From: Parcubacteria group bacterium
GTDB taxonomy: Bacteria > Patescibacteriota > Minisyncoccia > Minisyncoccales > CG1-02-41-26
Length of the DNA stretch: 5,179 nucleotides
Direction of reading: 5' to 3'
Assembly: GCA_013203565.1 (NCBI GenBank)
Contig: JABMPZ010000085.1
Span: 1 to 5,179 of the forward strand
The notes below the pieces were generated by a model, which worked only from the letters and a program-made list of their open reading frames with translations, was not told where the DNA came from and searched no databases. The position numbers were made by a program, and so were the translations under genes. Below, piece after piece: positions 1 through 5,179 of the stretch. Each line of letters opens with the position of its first letter. Positions within the stretch are counted from its first letter, which is position 1.

Positions 1-274
1 CAACAGCATCTGCAACCATATAGTCCACATCAAACTTATCAATCAAAACAGCATCAGTCAGTGTCTTATACTGTTTACCCTGAATAAACTCAATTTCAGA
101 GTAATAAAAAAGGCCAGCGCCACTACGAAGTTTAGATGTTATCTTACGAATAGCACGACCCAAAACCCGAATCCGACCAAAATCAGAAGTAAACAAAGTA
201 AAAATCTCATCAGCCTCACCACGAGCCTCATTCTTCAAAAAAAACCCACGAGTACGATAATGTGTAAATGCCAT
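1..274 (-). CDS. recO: DNA repair protein RecO, N-terminal 91 residues (runs off the left edge)
   Basis: RecO acts in the RecFOR pathway, displacing SSB and helping load RecA onto single-stranded gaps. The frame opens with ATG at 274 and stays open to base 1, giving 91 residues of what is normally a protein of about 200-250. The visible part corresponds to the N-terminal OB-fold domain. It begins with a THYRTRGFFLKN strand, then GEADEIFTLFTSDFGRIRV (about residues 19-37), GRAIRKITSKL (39-49) and SEIEFIQGKQYKTLTDAVLID (59-79), which follow the RecO family order of GEAD-LTLFT, then RK-SKL, then LTDA-LID. The start lies 9 nt after the methyltransferase stop, so the two are probably co-transcribed. 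There is no Shine-Dalgarno before the ATG. All eight visible arginines use CGT or CGG, whereas the neighbouring genes also use AGA/AGG. The C-terminal zinc-binding and helical part is outside the window. Confidence 0.87.
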   Translation of the reverse strand, partial: MAFTHYRTRGFFLKNEARGEADEIFTLFTSDFGRIRVLGRAIRKITSKLRSGAGLFYYSEIEFIQGKQYKTLTDAVLIDKFDVDYMVADAV

Positions 275-283
275 ATTAAAAAA

Positions 284-1165
284 CTACTTCAAAATTTCAT
301 CTATTTCTTTTTTAACTAAATAATATATTGGCGATGTTTTCTTAAAAATAGACTCATTATCACTTTTCTTATCAAGAATATCAAAAAACAAAGAAACTTC
401 TTTATTTACATCTTCTTCAGTGGGCATACGCCAAATCTTGTCTGTTGATGGAAAAACTTCAGCCATTCCTTGATAAAGTTTTTCTTTCTTTTTCAAAGAA
501 ATTTCATATTTTTCTAACACACGAAAAAACATTTCCTTATTGGTGCTTCTTGCTGTTTTATTTTTAACATCACTATCAACTATATCAATAGCTACATTTA
601 TTTCACTATAATCTTTATTATTAAAGCTATCTTTTTTCATTATTCTATGCATTATTTTATCTAAAATTTCTATATGTTCTGCTTTAGGCAAAGCAACAAA
701 CGCCCTTGTAATAAACGCTCCTCTCGGCTTTAATAAATCACTTAAATGCTTCCACCATACTTTATATTCTTTCCAACTCACATTAGTCGTAACAAAGTCT
801 CCCAAAATCACATCATAATAATTATGTTCAAGCGGAGCTGTTACCCAGTTTGCTTTTACCCAAATTTCCTTTTGGTTTTTTATTTTCATCAGTTCTGTCA
901 TTGCCAACATCATATTTATATTTATATCAACGACAGTAACATTATCTGTATATTTTACAGCTAAAGCTCTCAATCTTGGAGTAGAACCTAAAATAAGTAT
1001 TCTGGGTGATTTTTTATTCTTTAATACACGACTAAGAAAACTCTCATAAATTTCCAAATCATTAAAAGATGGTCTGAACGGGGCTTCAACCTTACGCCAA
1101 TTTTCCGCCACCTTTAACCAATATTCATTATTACTAAATTTGGACTTGAATTTTTGTTCAGACAT
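284..1165 (-). CDS. Class I SAM-dependent methyltransferase, substrate unknown
   Basis: This predicted 293-residue cytosolic enzyme has a Rossmann-type SAM-binding core. Motif I is a beta-strand and glycine loop, ILILGSTPRLRAL (residues 56-68), in which STPRLR replaces the usual GxGxG. An acidic residue at the end of strand 2 lies in VTVVDIN (D80) and would bind the ribose of SAM. Then come WVKANW (about 102-107), YYDVILGDFVTTNV (116-129) in the strand-4 catalytic position, and LLKPRGAFITR (144-154) as the post-motif strand. An N-terminal helical lead (1-50) and a charged C-terminal half (160-293) probably set substrate choice and match nothing I recognise. I chose the ATG at 1165; an in-frame TTG at 1180 would add five residues but is less likely. 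No Shine-Dalgarno is present. recO starts 9 nt downstream. The family call is fairly safe, while the substrate (RNA, protein or small molecule) cannot be read from the sequence. Confidence 0.75.
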   Translation of the reverse strand: MSEQKFKSKFSNNEYWLKVAENWRKVEAPFRPSFNDLEIYESFLSRVLKNKKSPRILILGSTPRLRALAVKYTDNVTVVDININMMLAMTELMKIKNQKEIWVKANWVTAPLEHNYYDVILGDFVTTNVSWKEYKVWWKHLSDLLKPRGAFITRAFVALPKAEHIEILDKIMHRIMKKDSFNNKDYSEINVAIDIVDSDVKNKTARSTNKEMFFRVLEKYEISLKKKEKLYQGMAEVFPSTDKIWRMPTEEDVNKEVSLFFDILDKKSDNESIFKKTSPIYYLVKKEIDEILK

Positions 1166-1262
1166 ATTTATTAAATTCAATTTCAGTTTCTTTACTATAA
1201 TGTAAAATAAATAAAAACACTTTATTCTACCCTAACACTTCGAAAAATAATGACAACTTCTT

Positions 1263-1300
1263 AATTCACTTTTACTACAATACTGTAGTAAAAATGAATT
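1263..1300 (-). terminator. Long inverted repeat, possible weak terminator of the 162-residue protein gene or an operator
   Basis: Two 17-base arms (1263-1279 and 1284-1300) surround a four-base loop. The only non-Watson-Crick position, 1269/1294, would be a G-U pair in a minus-strand transcript but a C-A mismatch in a plus-strand one, so an RNA hairpin read leftwards is favoured. It starts 28 nt after the stop codon at 1329-1331, a normal place for a terminator. However, no run of T follows the 3' arm on the minus strand, so termination would be weak. The core, TACTACA-N4-TGTAGTA, is also a plausible dyad operator about 100 bases upstream of the methyltransferase start. Confidence 0.45.
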
Positions 1301-1328
1301 TGACATACGGTTTTGTTGTTTAAAATAC

Positions 1329-1817
1329 CTAAGCTACTTTTCTGTCTATACCTGAAGCGTTACGCAAGACATGTAGACGCTTTTTGGCAGCTTTTACTTC
1401 CCATGAATTCATATTTTTAATATTCTTTTTAATATGAACAATCTGTTGTTCTATCTTATTACGATGATAATATTTCTTTCCATAACCTCCTTCGCCCAAC
1501 ATCTTAGAAAGTACTGCTTTTTTATTCTTTTTAACCTCCCAATAAGGAGTGCCTGTCCTTTTAGCATATGATTTTAACACATTGTCTTCAAATAAGCGTC
1601 CCTTAGCAAGACCACTGTTATCAAACTTTAATGGTTTTTCTTGATCTAATACTTCTTTGTTATGCTTTTCCTTAAATGCATCTAAATCTTTTTTATGATC
1701 ATCTAATGACAACGGCTCCGGGCTGTTTTTCCCTTGAGCTGGCTTACTCTCTGGAGTAGGGGTTGGTTGTGACTGCGGAACATTATCTGGCCCTACTATT
1801 TTATCTAAAATTCCCAT
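1329..1817 (-). CDS. Unknown small basic protein with an internal WEVK repeat
   Basis: I do not recognise this 162-residue protein. It opens with MGILDKIVGPDNVPQ, followed by a Pro/Ser/Gln-rich, probably disordered linker (about 11-37). A charged, probably helical stretch follows (39-66), and then a strongly basic C-terminal half (72-162). Two similar segments stand out in that half: WEVKKNKKAVL at 93-103 and WEVKAAKKRLHVL at 139-151, each preceded by a helix-capping residue (TPY or NS). There is no signal peptide or membrane segment. The basic half would suit binding of nucleic acid or ribosome, but that is inference. The start is the ATG at 1817. An in-frame TTG at 1904 lies inside the upstream terminator hairpin and is rejected. 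No Shine-Dalgarno is seen. A promoter in the terminator tail (1846-1873) makes it an independent unit. It is probably a real gene, given an uninterrupted frame with ordinary amino-acid composition. Confidence 0.7.
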   Translation of the reverse strand: MGILDKIVGPDNVPQSQPTPTPESKPAQGKNSPEPLSLDDHKKDLDAFKEKHNKEVLDQEKPLKFDNSGLAKGRLFEDNVLKSYAKRTGTPYWEVKKNKKAVLSKMLGEGGYGKKYYHRNKIEQQIVHIKKNIKNMNSWEVKAAKKRLHVLRNASGIDRKVA

Positions 1818-1845
1818 ATTTTTATTTATTATAGTTACTTTATTA

Positions 1846-1873
1846 AAGTATAGCTGAAAATGAGTTCTTTGCA
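1846..1873 (-). promoter_or_regulatory. Sigma70-type promoter for the 162-residue protein gene
   Basis: On the minus strand, TTGCAA (1868-1873) is followed by a 16-base spacer and TATACT (1846-1851). Transcription would start near 1839, leaving a leader of roughly 20 nt before the ATG at 1817. The -35 box begins directly after the T-run of the upstream terminator, so termination of one unit and initiation of the next are packed together. A second TATAAT nearer the gene has no matching -35. Confidence 0.5.
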
Positions 1874-1874
1874 A

Positions 1875-1918
1875 TAAAAAACTCTCTGTGGCTATGTTTA
1901 GCAATAATCACAGAGAGT
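1875..1918 (-). terminator. Strong intrinsic terminator ending the small-RNA/ileS transcript
   Basis: Arms 1881-1890 and 1909-1918 form a perfect 10-bp stem (ACTCTCTGTG with its complement). An inner GCTA/TAGC helix (1891-1894 with 1899-1902) continues it past a six-base bulge. On the minus strand the stem is followed at once by six T. ileS has no other terminator between its stop codon and this hairpin, so it should serve both the small RNA and ileS read-through. Confidence 0.85.
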
Positions 1919-2032
1919 AAATATTGATACCGAGTTCACAATCCCACCCCAAATTAGTCGGAGAGCAGAGGAAAGATATGAACATTTTAGACCTGCAAGG
2001 AAGTGGTATCATCTCCCTAATCCTCACCTGTT

Positions 2033-2062
2033 TTATAAGCTCTCCTGAAAGAATCTGACCAT
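2033..2062 (-). CDS. Possible 9-residue leader peptide MVRFFQESL inside the small RNA
   Basis: An ATG at 2062 opens a nine-codon frame ending in TAA at 2033-2035. It is preceded by AAAGGAGG (2070-2077) with a 7-base spacer, an ideal ribosome binding site. None of the four longer genes here has a recognisable Shine-Dalgarno, which makes this one conspicuous. The last codons contain the GGAGAGC arm of the long-range helix, so a translating ribosome would melt that helix. The peptide has no obvious run of a regulatory amino acid. The frame is short enough to arise by chance, and AAAGGAGG could instead be structural. Confidence 0.35.
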   Translation of the reverse strand: MVRFFQESL

Positions 2063-2107
2063 ATATTAGCCTCCTTTCATCTCTCTATAGAAATTTATGC
2101 TAATTTC

Positions 2108-2135
2108 ATTATATACTATTTCTTATTAAGCGCAA
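2108..2135 (-). promoter_or_regulatory. Sigma70-type promoter for the small RNA, overlapping the ileS stop codon
   Basis: On the minus strand, TTGCGC (2130-2135) precedes a consensus TATAAT (2108-2113) with a 16-base spacer. The -35 box lies inside the final ileS codons, and the stop codon (2116-2118) is in the spacer. Initiation is expected near 2101, directly ahead of the structured region, and the terminator at 1875-1918 closes the unit. Confidence 0.6.
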
Positions 2136-5025
2136 GTAAAAACTGCTTGCCGTCTATTTCTACTTCTTTTTTTTGGGTAAACTCTTCTTGTTTTTCCTTG
2201 TCTATTGGGGCTGGTTTGAGATGTTTAGATTTTGTTGTTTCTTTAATTTGTTTCTCATTCTTCTTTATTATCTTCACTAAATCATTGTCTCCTGAATAGT
2301 AGACCGTGATGTCTTTATCTTGTGGTGTTAGTCCTGCTTTCTTTCTTAAATCCTGAATATGTCTTACTATTTCTCTCACTTGACCTTCTTGTTTTAACTT
2401 TGGAGTTATTTCTGCATCAAACTCAATATCTTGTTTTGATTTCTCGTTTACTTCAACTTTCTTCACATTAACTTCATCTGCAATTAACTCAAAAAACTTC
2501 TGTGAGATTTTAGCTTTCACAGTAAGTTTAGCTAATGGTTGACGCACTCTTAACCCAAGTTCTGCTCTCTTGGCTAATGCTATGGTAACTACTTCTCTTG
2601 CTGTATCCATTTCTTTTTCAAGATCTTTGTTAATTACTTTTTCATTTGTTTTAGGCCATTCACATAGATGCACGGACTCGGGCATATCTTTTGTTTTTAA
2701 TCCCTGATACATTTCTTCAGCAAAGAATGGCATTAATGGAGCTATTAACTTCAATATGTTCAATAGAACATAATACAGGGTCTGTTCTGCCTGTGGTTTT
2801 TCTTTTTTATCTTGAAACCTGCTTCTTGAGCGCCTAATAAACCAAAGGGATAAATCATTGATAAACATATCCTCAATCCCCTGACTCGCCTTGTCTGGCT
2901 TGAAGTTATCAAGATTCTCTGTAACTTCTTTTATTAAACTATTTAAACGGGATACAATCCATTTATCTAAAACATTCTTGGACTTTGGAAGGAGTCCGAC
3001 TCCTTCCACTCCTTTTCCTTTTATTTCTTCTGAAGCGTATGTTTTAAAATATGTATAACAATTCCATAATGTTAAAAGCTTTCTTTGGTTTTCTTTAGCA
3101 ATGTTAAAACCAAACCTCATGTTATTCTGTGGGTTTTGTTTCAAATACATCCATCGCATTACATCAGCCCCTATTTCTTCAACAGCATCGTCAAACCAAA
3201 TAGCATTGCCTTTGGATTTATGCATTTCTTCTCCTTTCTCATCAACAACAGAGGCAAACCCTAATAATGTCTTAAATGGTGGTTTACCTTCTAAAACCTG
3301 CGACATCACAAGCATAACATAGAACCAATTCTTAAATTGCCCTGGAAATGATTCTGTAACAAAATCAGCAGGAAACCACTTCTGCCACTCTTCTTTTTTA
3401 TTATGAAAGTATGGAACATCATCTGCTCGGTTGTCATCACTCATTGTAGAGAATGGTACAATTCCAGCATCAAGCCAAGGTGTGCCAACATCTTTTATTC
3501 TATTGGTTTTGCTACCACACTTAGAACACTTGATTTTAATATTATCAACAAAGGGACGGTGAGGTGATTTACCTTCAAACTGTTCCCATCCCTCAACTGC
3601 TTTTTCTTTCAACTCTTCTTTAGAGCCAATAACATCAAAGTTTCCACACTCACACTCAAAAATAGGTAAAGCCAAGCCCCAATAACGCTTTTTGGAAATA
3701 AGCCAATCATGCATATTATTCAACCAATCAATTTCTCTTTCTTTACAAAACCCAGGTAGCCATTTTATCTTTTCTACTGATTTCTTCAATGGCTCTCTTA
3801 ATTCATCCATTTTAATATACCACTCATCAACAACGCGAAAGATAAGCTCGGACTTACAACGCCAACAAGTTGGATAACGGTGCGTATAGTCCTCAATCTT
3901 GAAAACTCTTTTCTTTTTCTCTAAATCAGTAAAAATCCATTCTCTTACTTTATTACCACCAACAAACATACCCGACAACTCACCAAGCCCATCTCTGTAT
4001 TGGCTGTCTTGTTGGGTTAAATCAATAACAGGTAATTTTAGGTCTTTTGCCAACTGGAAGTCCTCTTTACCACAACCCGGAGCTATATGAACAATACCTG
4101 TACCCTCTTCTTGAGTTACTTCATCCCATAAAATCACCTTATGACTATAGTCACCCAAACTCTCTTTTACTTCTAGTAGTTCATCAAACAAACCCCCATA
4201 TTCCATACCTTCAAGCTCTTTCCCTTTTATCTCCTCAATAACCTCACCCTCAACTAAATCAACTTTTTCTTTTAGTATAATAAATAAATCTCCATTATTA
4301 TCTTTAACTTTTACATAATCTAAATCAGGATGCACAGCCAAGGCAACATTGCCCGGTAAAGTCCATGGAGTAGTTGTCCATACAAGAAAGTATGTTTTTT
4401 CCTCTCCAACAACAGGCATTTTAAAGAATATAGATTTATGTGTTAATTCTTTGTACTCCTCTGTTAAAATCTCATGCTGTGATATTGCCGTCCCACAACG
4501 AGGGCACCAAGGCACACTGTCTCTGCCTTTGTATAGTAATCCTTTTTCTTTACATACTTTAAGAAAATGCCAAATAGAATAGTTATTCTCATCAGACATT
4601 GTGTAATATGAGTTATCCCAATCAGCCATCATACCTAACCTAATTGACTGGTCTGTTTGTATCTTAGAATACTTATTTACCCTTTCTTTGCATTTTTCAA
4701 CAAACTTTTCTACCCCATAAGCTTCAATATCTTTTTTACTCTTAAATCCTAACTCTTTCTCTACCTCCACCTCAACCCAAAGACCCTGGCAGTCAAAGCC
4801 ATTCTGAAATCTCTGCTCAAACCCCTGCATTGCTTTGTATCTTGGAAACACATCCTTATATGTTCTCCCCCAAGCATGATGCACACCCATTGGGTTGTTG
4901 GCAGTAATCGGGCCATCTAAGAAATTCCATCTGTCATTGCCTTTGTTCTTTTCTCTTAACTTATCAAAAATCTTCTTGTCTTTCCAAAACTTAAGTATTT
5001 TGTTTTCATTTTCTGCAAAGTTCAT
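2116..5025 (-). CDS. ileS: Isoleucyl-tRNA synthetase with altered GVHH signature
   Basis: This 969-residue cytosolic enzyme charges tRNA-Ile and edits mischarged valine. The class I core opens with DGPITANNPMGVHHAWG (37-53), where GVHH at 47-50 stands in the HIGH position. The CP1 editing domain shows WTTTPWTLPGN (216-226) and GTGIVHIAPGCG (308-319). The core resumes with EIDWLNNMHDWLISKKRYWG (431-450), DVGTPWLDAG (512-521) and PGQFKNWFY (561-569). The second signature is MHKSKGN (601-607), a KMSKS variant. Cysteine pairs at 174/177, 387/390, 458/460 and 500/503 probably bind zinc. The anticodon-binding domain starts near 685, and the C-terminal block EGQVREIVRHIQDLRKKAGL (880-899) resembles the eukaryote-like (IleRS2) tail; no C-terminal zinc finger of the IleRS1 kind is present. 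The ATG at 5025 fits the family start and has no Shine-Dalgarno. The gene appears to stand alone, ending under the small-RNA promoter. Confidence 0.95.
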   Translation of the reverse strand: MNFAENENKILKFWKDKKIFDKLREKNKGNDRWNFLDGPITANNPMGVHHAWGRTYKDVFPRYKAMQGFEQRFQNGFDCQGLWVEVEVEKELGFKSKKDIEAYGVEKFVEKCKERVNKYSKIQTDQSIRLGMMADWDNSYYTMSDENNYSIWHFLKVCKEKGLLYKGRDSVPWCPRCGTAISQHEILTEEYKELTHKSIFFKMPVVGEEKTYFLVWTTTPWTLPGNVALAVHPDLDYVKVKDNNGDLFIILKEKVDLVEGEVIEEIKGKELEGMEYGGLFDELLEVKESLGDYSHKVILWDEVTQEEGTGIVHIAPGCGKEDFQLAKDLKLPVIDLTQQDSQYRDGLGELSGMFVGGNKVREWIFTDLEKKKRVFKIEDYTHRYPTCWRCKSELIFRVVDEWYIKMDELREPLKKSVEKIKWLPGFCKEREIDWLNNMHDWLISKKRYWGLALPIFECECGNFDVIGSKEELKEKAVEGWEQFEGKSPHRPFVDNIKIKCSKCGSKTNRIKDVGTPWLDAGIVPFSTMSDDNRADDVPYFHNKKEEWQKWFPADFVTESFPGQFKNWFYVMLVMSQVLEGKPPFKTLLGFASVVDEKGEEMHKSKGNAIWFDDAVEEIGADVMRWMYLKQNPQNNMRFGFNIAKENQRKLLTLWNCYTYFKTYASEEIKGKGVEGVGLLPKSKNVLDKWIVSRLNSLIKEVTENLDNFKPDKASQGIEDMFINDLSLWFIRRSRSRFQDKKEKPQAEQTLYYVLLNILKLIAPLMPFFAEEMYQGLKTKDMPESVHLCEWPKTNEKVINKDLEKEMDTAREVVTIALAKRAELGLRVRQPLAKLTVKAKISQKFFELIADEVNVKKVEVNEKSKQDIEFDAEITPKLKQEGQVREIVRHIQDLRKKAGLTPQDKDITVYYSGDNDLVKIIKKNEKQIKETTKSKHLKPAPIDKEKQEEFTQKKEVEIDGKQFLLALNKK
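2986..3008. repeat. Perfect 10-bp palindrome with 3-base loop inside ileS
   Basis: TGGAAGGAGT (2986-2995), CCG, then its exact complement (2999-3008). It codes for roughly residues 674-681 (EGVGLLPK), in the variable linker between the catalytic core and the anticodon-binding domain, and is GC-richer than the surrounding gene. This could be an in-frame palindromic insertion or a chance structure in the mRNA. Confidence 0.6.
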
Positions 5026-5057
5026 AAATATAGATTAAACTGTTAATAACTATTTAC

Positions 5058-5084
5058 TTGACATTAAAATTATGTTAGTATCAA
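5058..5084 (+). promoter_or_regulatory. Candidate rightward promoter diverging from ileS
   Basis: A perfect TTGACA (5058-5063) is followed 15 bases later by TATCAA (5079-5084). The spacer is shorter than ideal and the -10 is imperfect, but transcription from here would run into the hairpin-rich stretch at 5109-5169. The weaker leftward signals for ileS (TTCAAA at 5096-5101 and TAACAT at 5072-5077, spacer 18) lie in the same region. Confidence 0.4.
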
Positions 5085-5095
5085 TTAAGATTGAT
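5080..5095. promoter_or_regulatory. Small dyad in the ileS upstream region
   Basis: ATCAAT-TAAG-ATTGAT is a perfect 6-bp inverted repeat. It overlaps the rightward -10 and lies between the candidate ileS promoter elements, a position suited to an operator serving both directions. In AT-rich DNA such a dyad can occur by chance. Confidence 0.25.
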
Positions 5096-5108
5096 TTTGA
5101 ATTTTTGT

Positions 5109-5179
5109 GGGGCTGAAATGCAGAAAGTCGGCTCTACTGCGGTACATTAGTAGTCCAGCTTCGGCTGGCAACGAAAATG
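5109..5179 (+). ncRNA. 5' portion of an unidentified structured RNA or leader (runs off the right edge)
   Basis: This stretch is clearly GC-richer than its surroundings. It contains CCAGC-TTCG-GCTGG (5155-5168), a 5-bp stem closed by the very stable C(UUCG)G tetraloop, which forms only in the plus-strand RNA. Upstream are two competing stems, GCAG/CTGC (5120-5123 with 5137-5140) and CTACT/AGTAG (5134-5138 with 5149-5153). With the TTGACA promoter just upstream, this looks like the start of a rightward transcript. It may be a noncoding RNA or the structured leader of a gene starting near or beyond the ATG at 5177. I do not recognise the family. Confidence 0.4.

Larger units (their letters stand above)
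1874..2101 (-). ncRNA. Candidate structured small RNA (about 230 nt), unassigned, between ileS and the 162-residue protein gene
   Basis: A good promoter lies at one end and a strong terminator at the other, enclosing a region with no long open frame on the minus strand. Visible pairings include GGAGAGC (2039-2045) with its complement at 1960-1966 (7 bp), and GATACC (2005-2010) with GGTATC at 1926-1931 (6 bp), extended by a TTC/GAA helix across an internal loop. A third is ATTAG (2017-2021) with 1953-1957. The first two helices cross, so they form a pseudoknot or are alternatives. A perfect 6-bp stem (2090-2095 with 2102-2107) sits at the extreme 5' end. It could be a free regulatory RNA, the ileS 3' UTR, or a leader and attenuator. 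I could not match it to RNase P, tmRNA, SRP or 6S RNA. Exact ends are estimates from promoter and T-run positions. Confidence 0.55.

Noticed and set aside
746..964. Plus-strand open frames within the methyltransferase and ileS genes (61-77 residues)
   Set aside because: They are opposite-strand shadows of clear genes, with low-complexity translations and no start signals.
1300..1326. A plus-strand promoter (TTGACA, 15-base spacer, TAAAAT)
   Set aside because: Spacing is poor, and it would read only antisense into the 162-residue protein gene with no plus-strand gene or RNA visible.
1818..1904. An N-terminal extension of the 162-residue protein from a TTG at 1904
   Set aside because: The start lies within the terminator hairpin and upstream of the gene's own promoter; ATG at 1817 fits better.
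1930..1950. A T-box-like GGGGTGGGA in the small RNA
   Set aside because: The following ACCGCG is missing, no sequence able to pair alternately with the terminator was found, and the downstream gene is not an amino-acid gene.
1919..2107. RNase P RNA, SRP RNA or 6S RNA in the ileS downstream region
   Set aside because: The conserved GAGGAAAGTCC core of RNase P, the SRP apical loop and a long 5'-3' closing stem of 6S RNA are all absent on the transcribed strand.
5130..5155. A T-box antitermination motif upstream of ileS on the minus strand (ATGTACCGC)
   Set aside because: It matches only the ACCGC half of the consensus, lacks GGGTGG, and no terminator/antiterminator pair lies between it and ileS.
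5109..5179. A tmRNA 5' end (the GGGGCTG start is shared with known tmRNAs)
   Set aside because: The nearly invariant D-arm segment containing TTCGACGG is absent; only the first seven bases agree.

Overview
This is an AT-rich window of ordinary-looking bacterial chromosome. Every recognisable protein gene lies on the minus strand. The best guess for the source is a member of the Candidate Phyla Radiation (Patescibacteria). The reasons are the divergent isoleucyl-tRNA synthetase, a methyltransferase of a type I associate with that group, an unrecognised small lysine-rich protein, and the lack of Shine-Dalgarno sequences before the protein genes. This placement is an inference from general resemblance.

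Reading along the minus strand (high to low coordinates), the layout is as follows. At 5026-5179 is an intergenic region that appears divergent: a TTGACA-type promoter points right on the plus strand towards a GC-richer, hairpin-forming stretch that runs off the window. At 2116-5025 is ileS, complete, with an altered class I signature (GVHH in place of HIGH) and a perfect 10-bp palindrome embedded in its coding sequence. At about 1874-2107 is a probable independent small RNA of roughly 230 nt. It has a promoter overlapping the ileS stop codon, a 9-codon reading frame behind a near-perfect Shine-Dalgarno sequence, two crossing helices, and a strong intrinsic terminator. At 1329-1817 is a 162-residue unknown protein with its own promoter and an internal WEVK repeat. 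At 1166-1328 is a spacer with a long inverted repeat. At 284-1165 is a class I SAM-dependent methyltransferase, followed 9 nt later by the first 91 codons of recO (1-274), which leaves the window.

The genes do not form one obvious pathway. ileS charges tRNA-Ile, recO loads RecA during gap repair, and the methyltransferase substrate is unknown; only the last two look co-transcribed. The most unusual part is the unassigned transcribed region between ileS and the small protein gene. No tRNA, rRNA, CRISPR array or transposase was seen.
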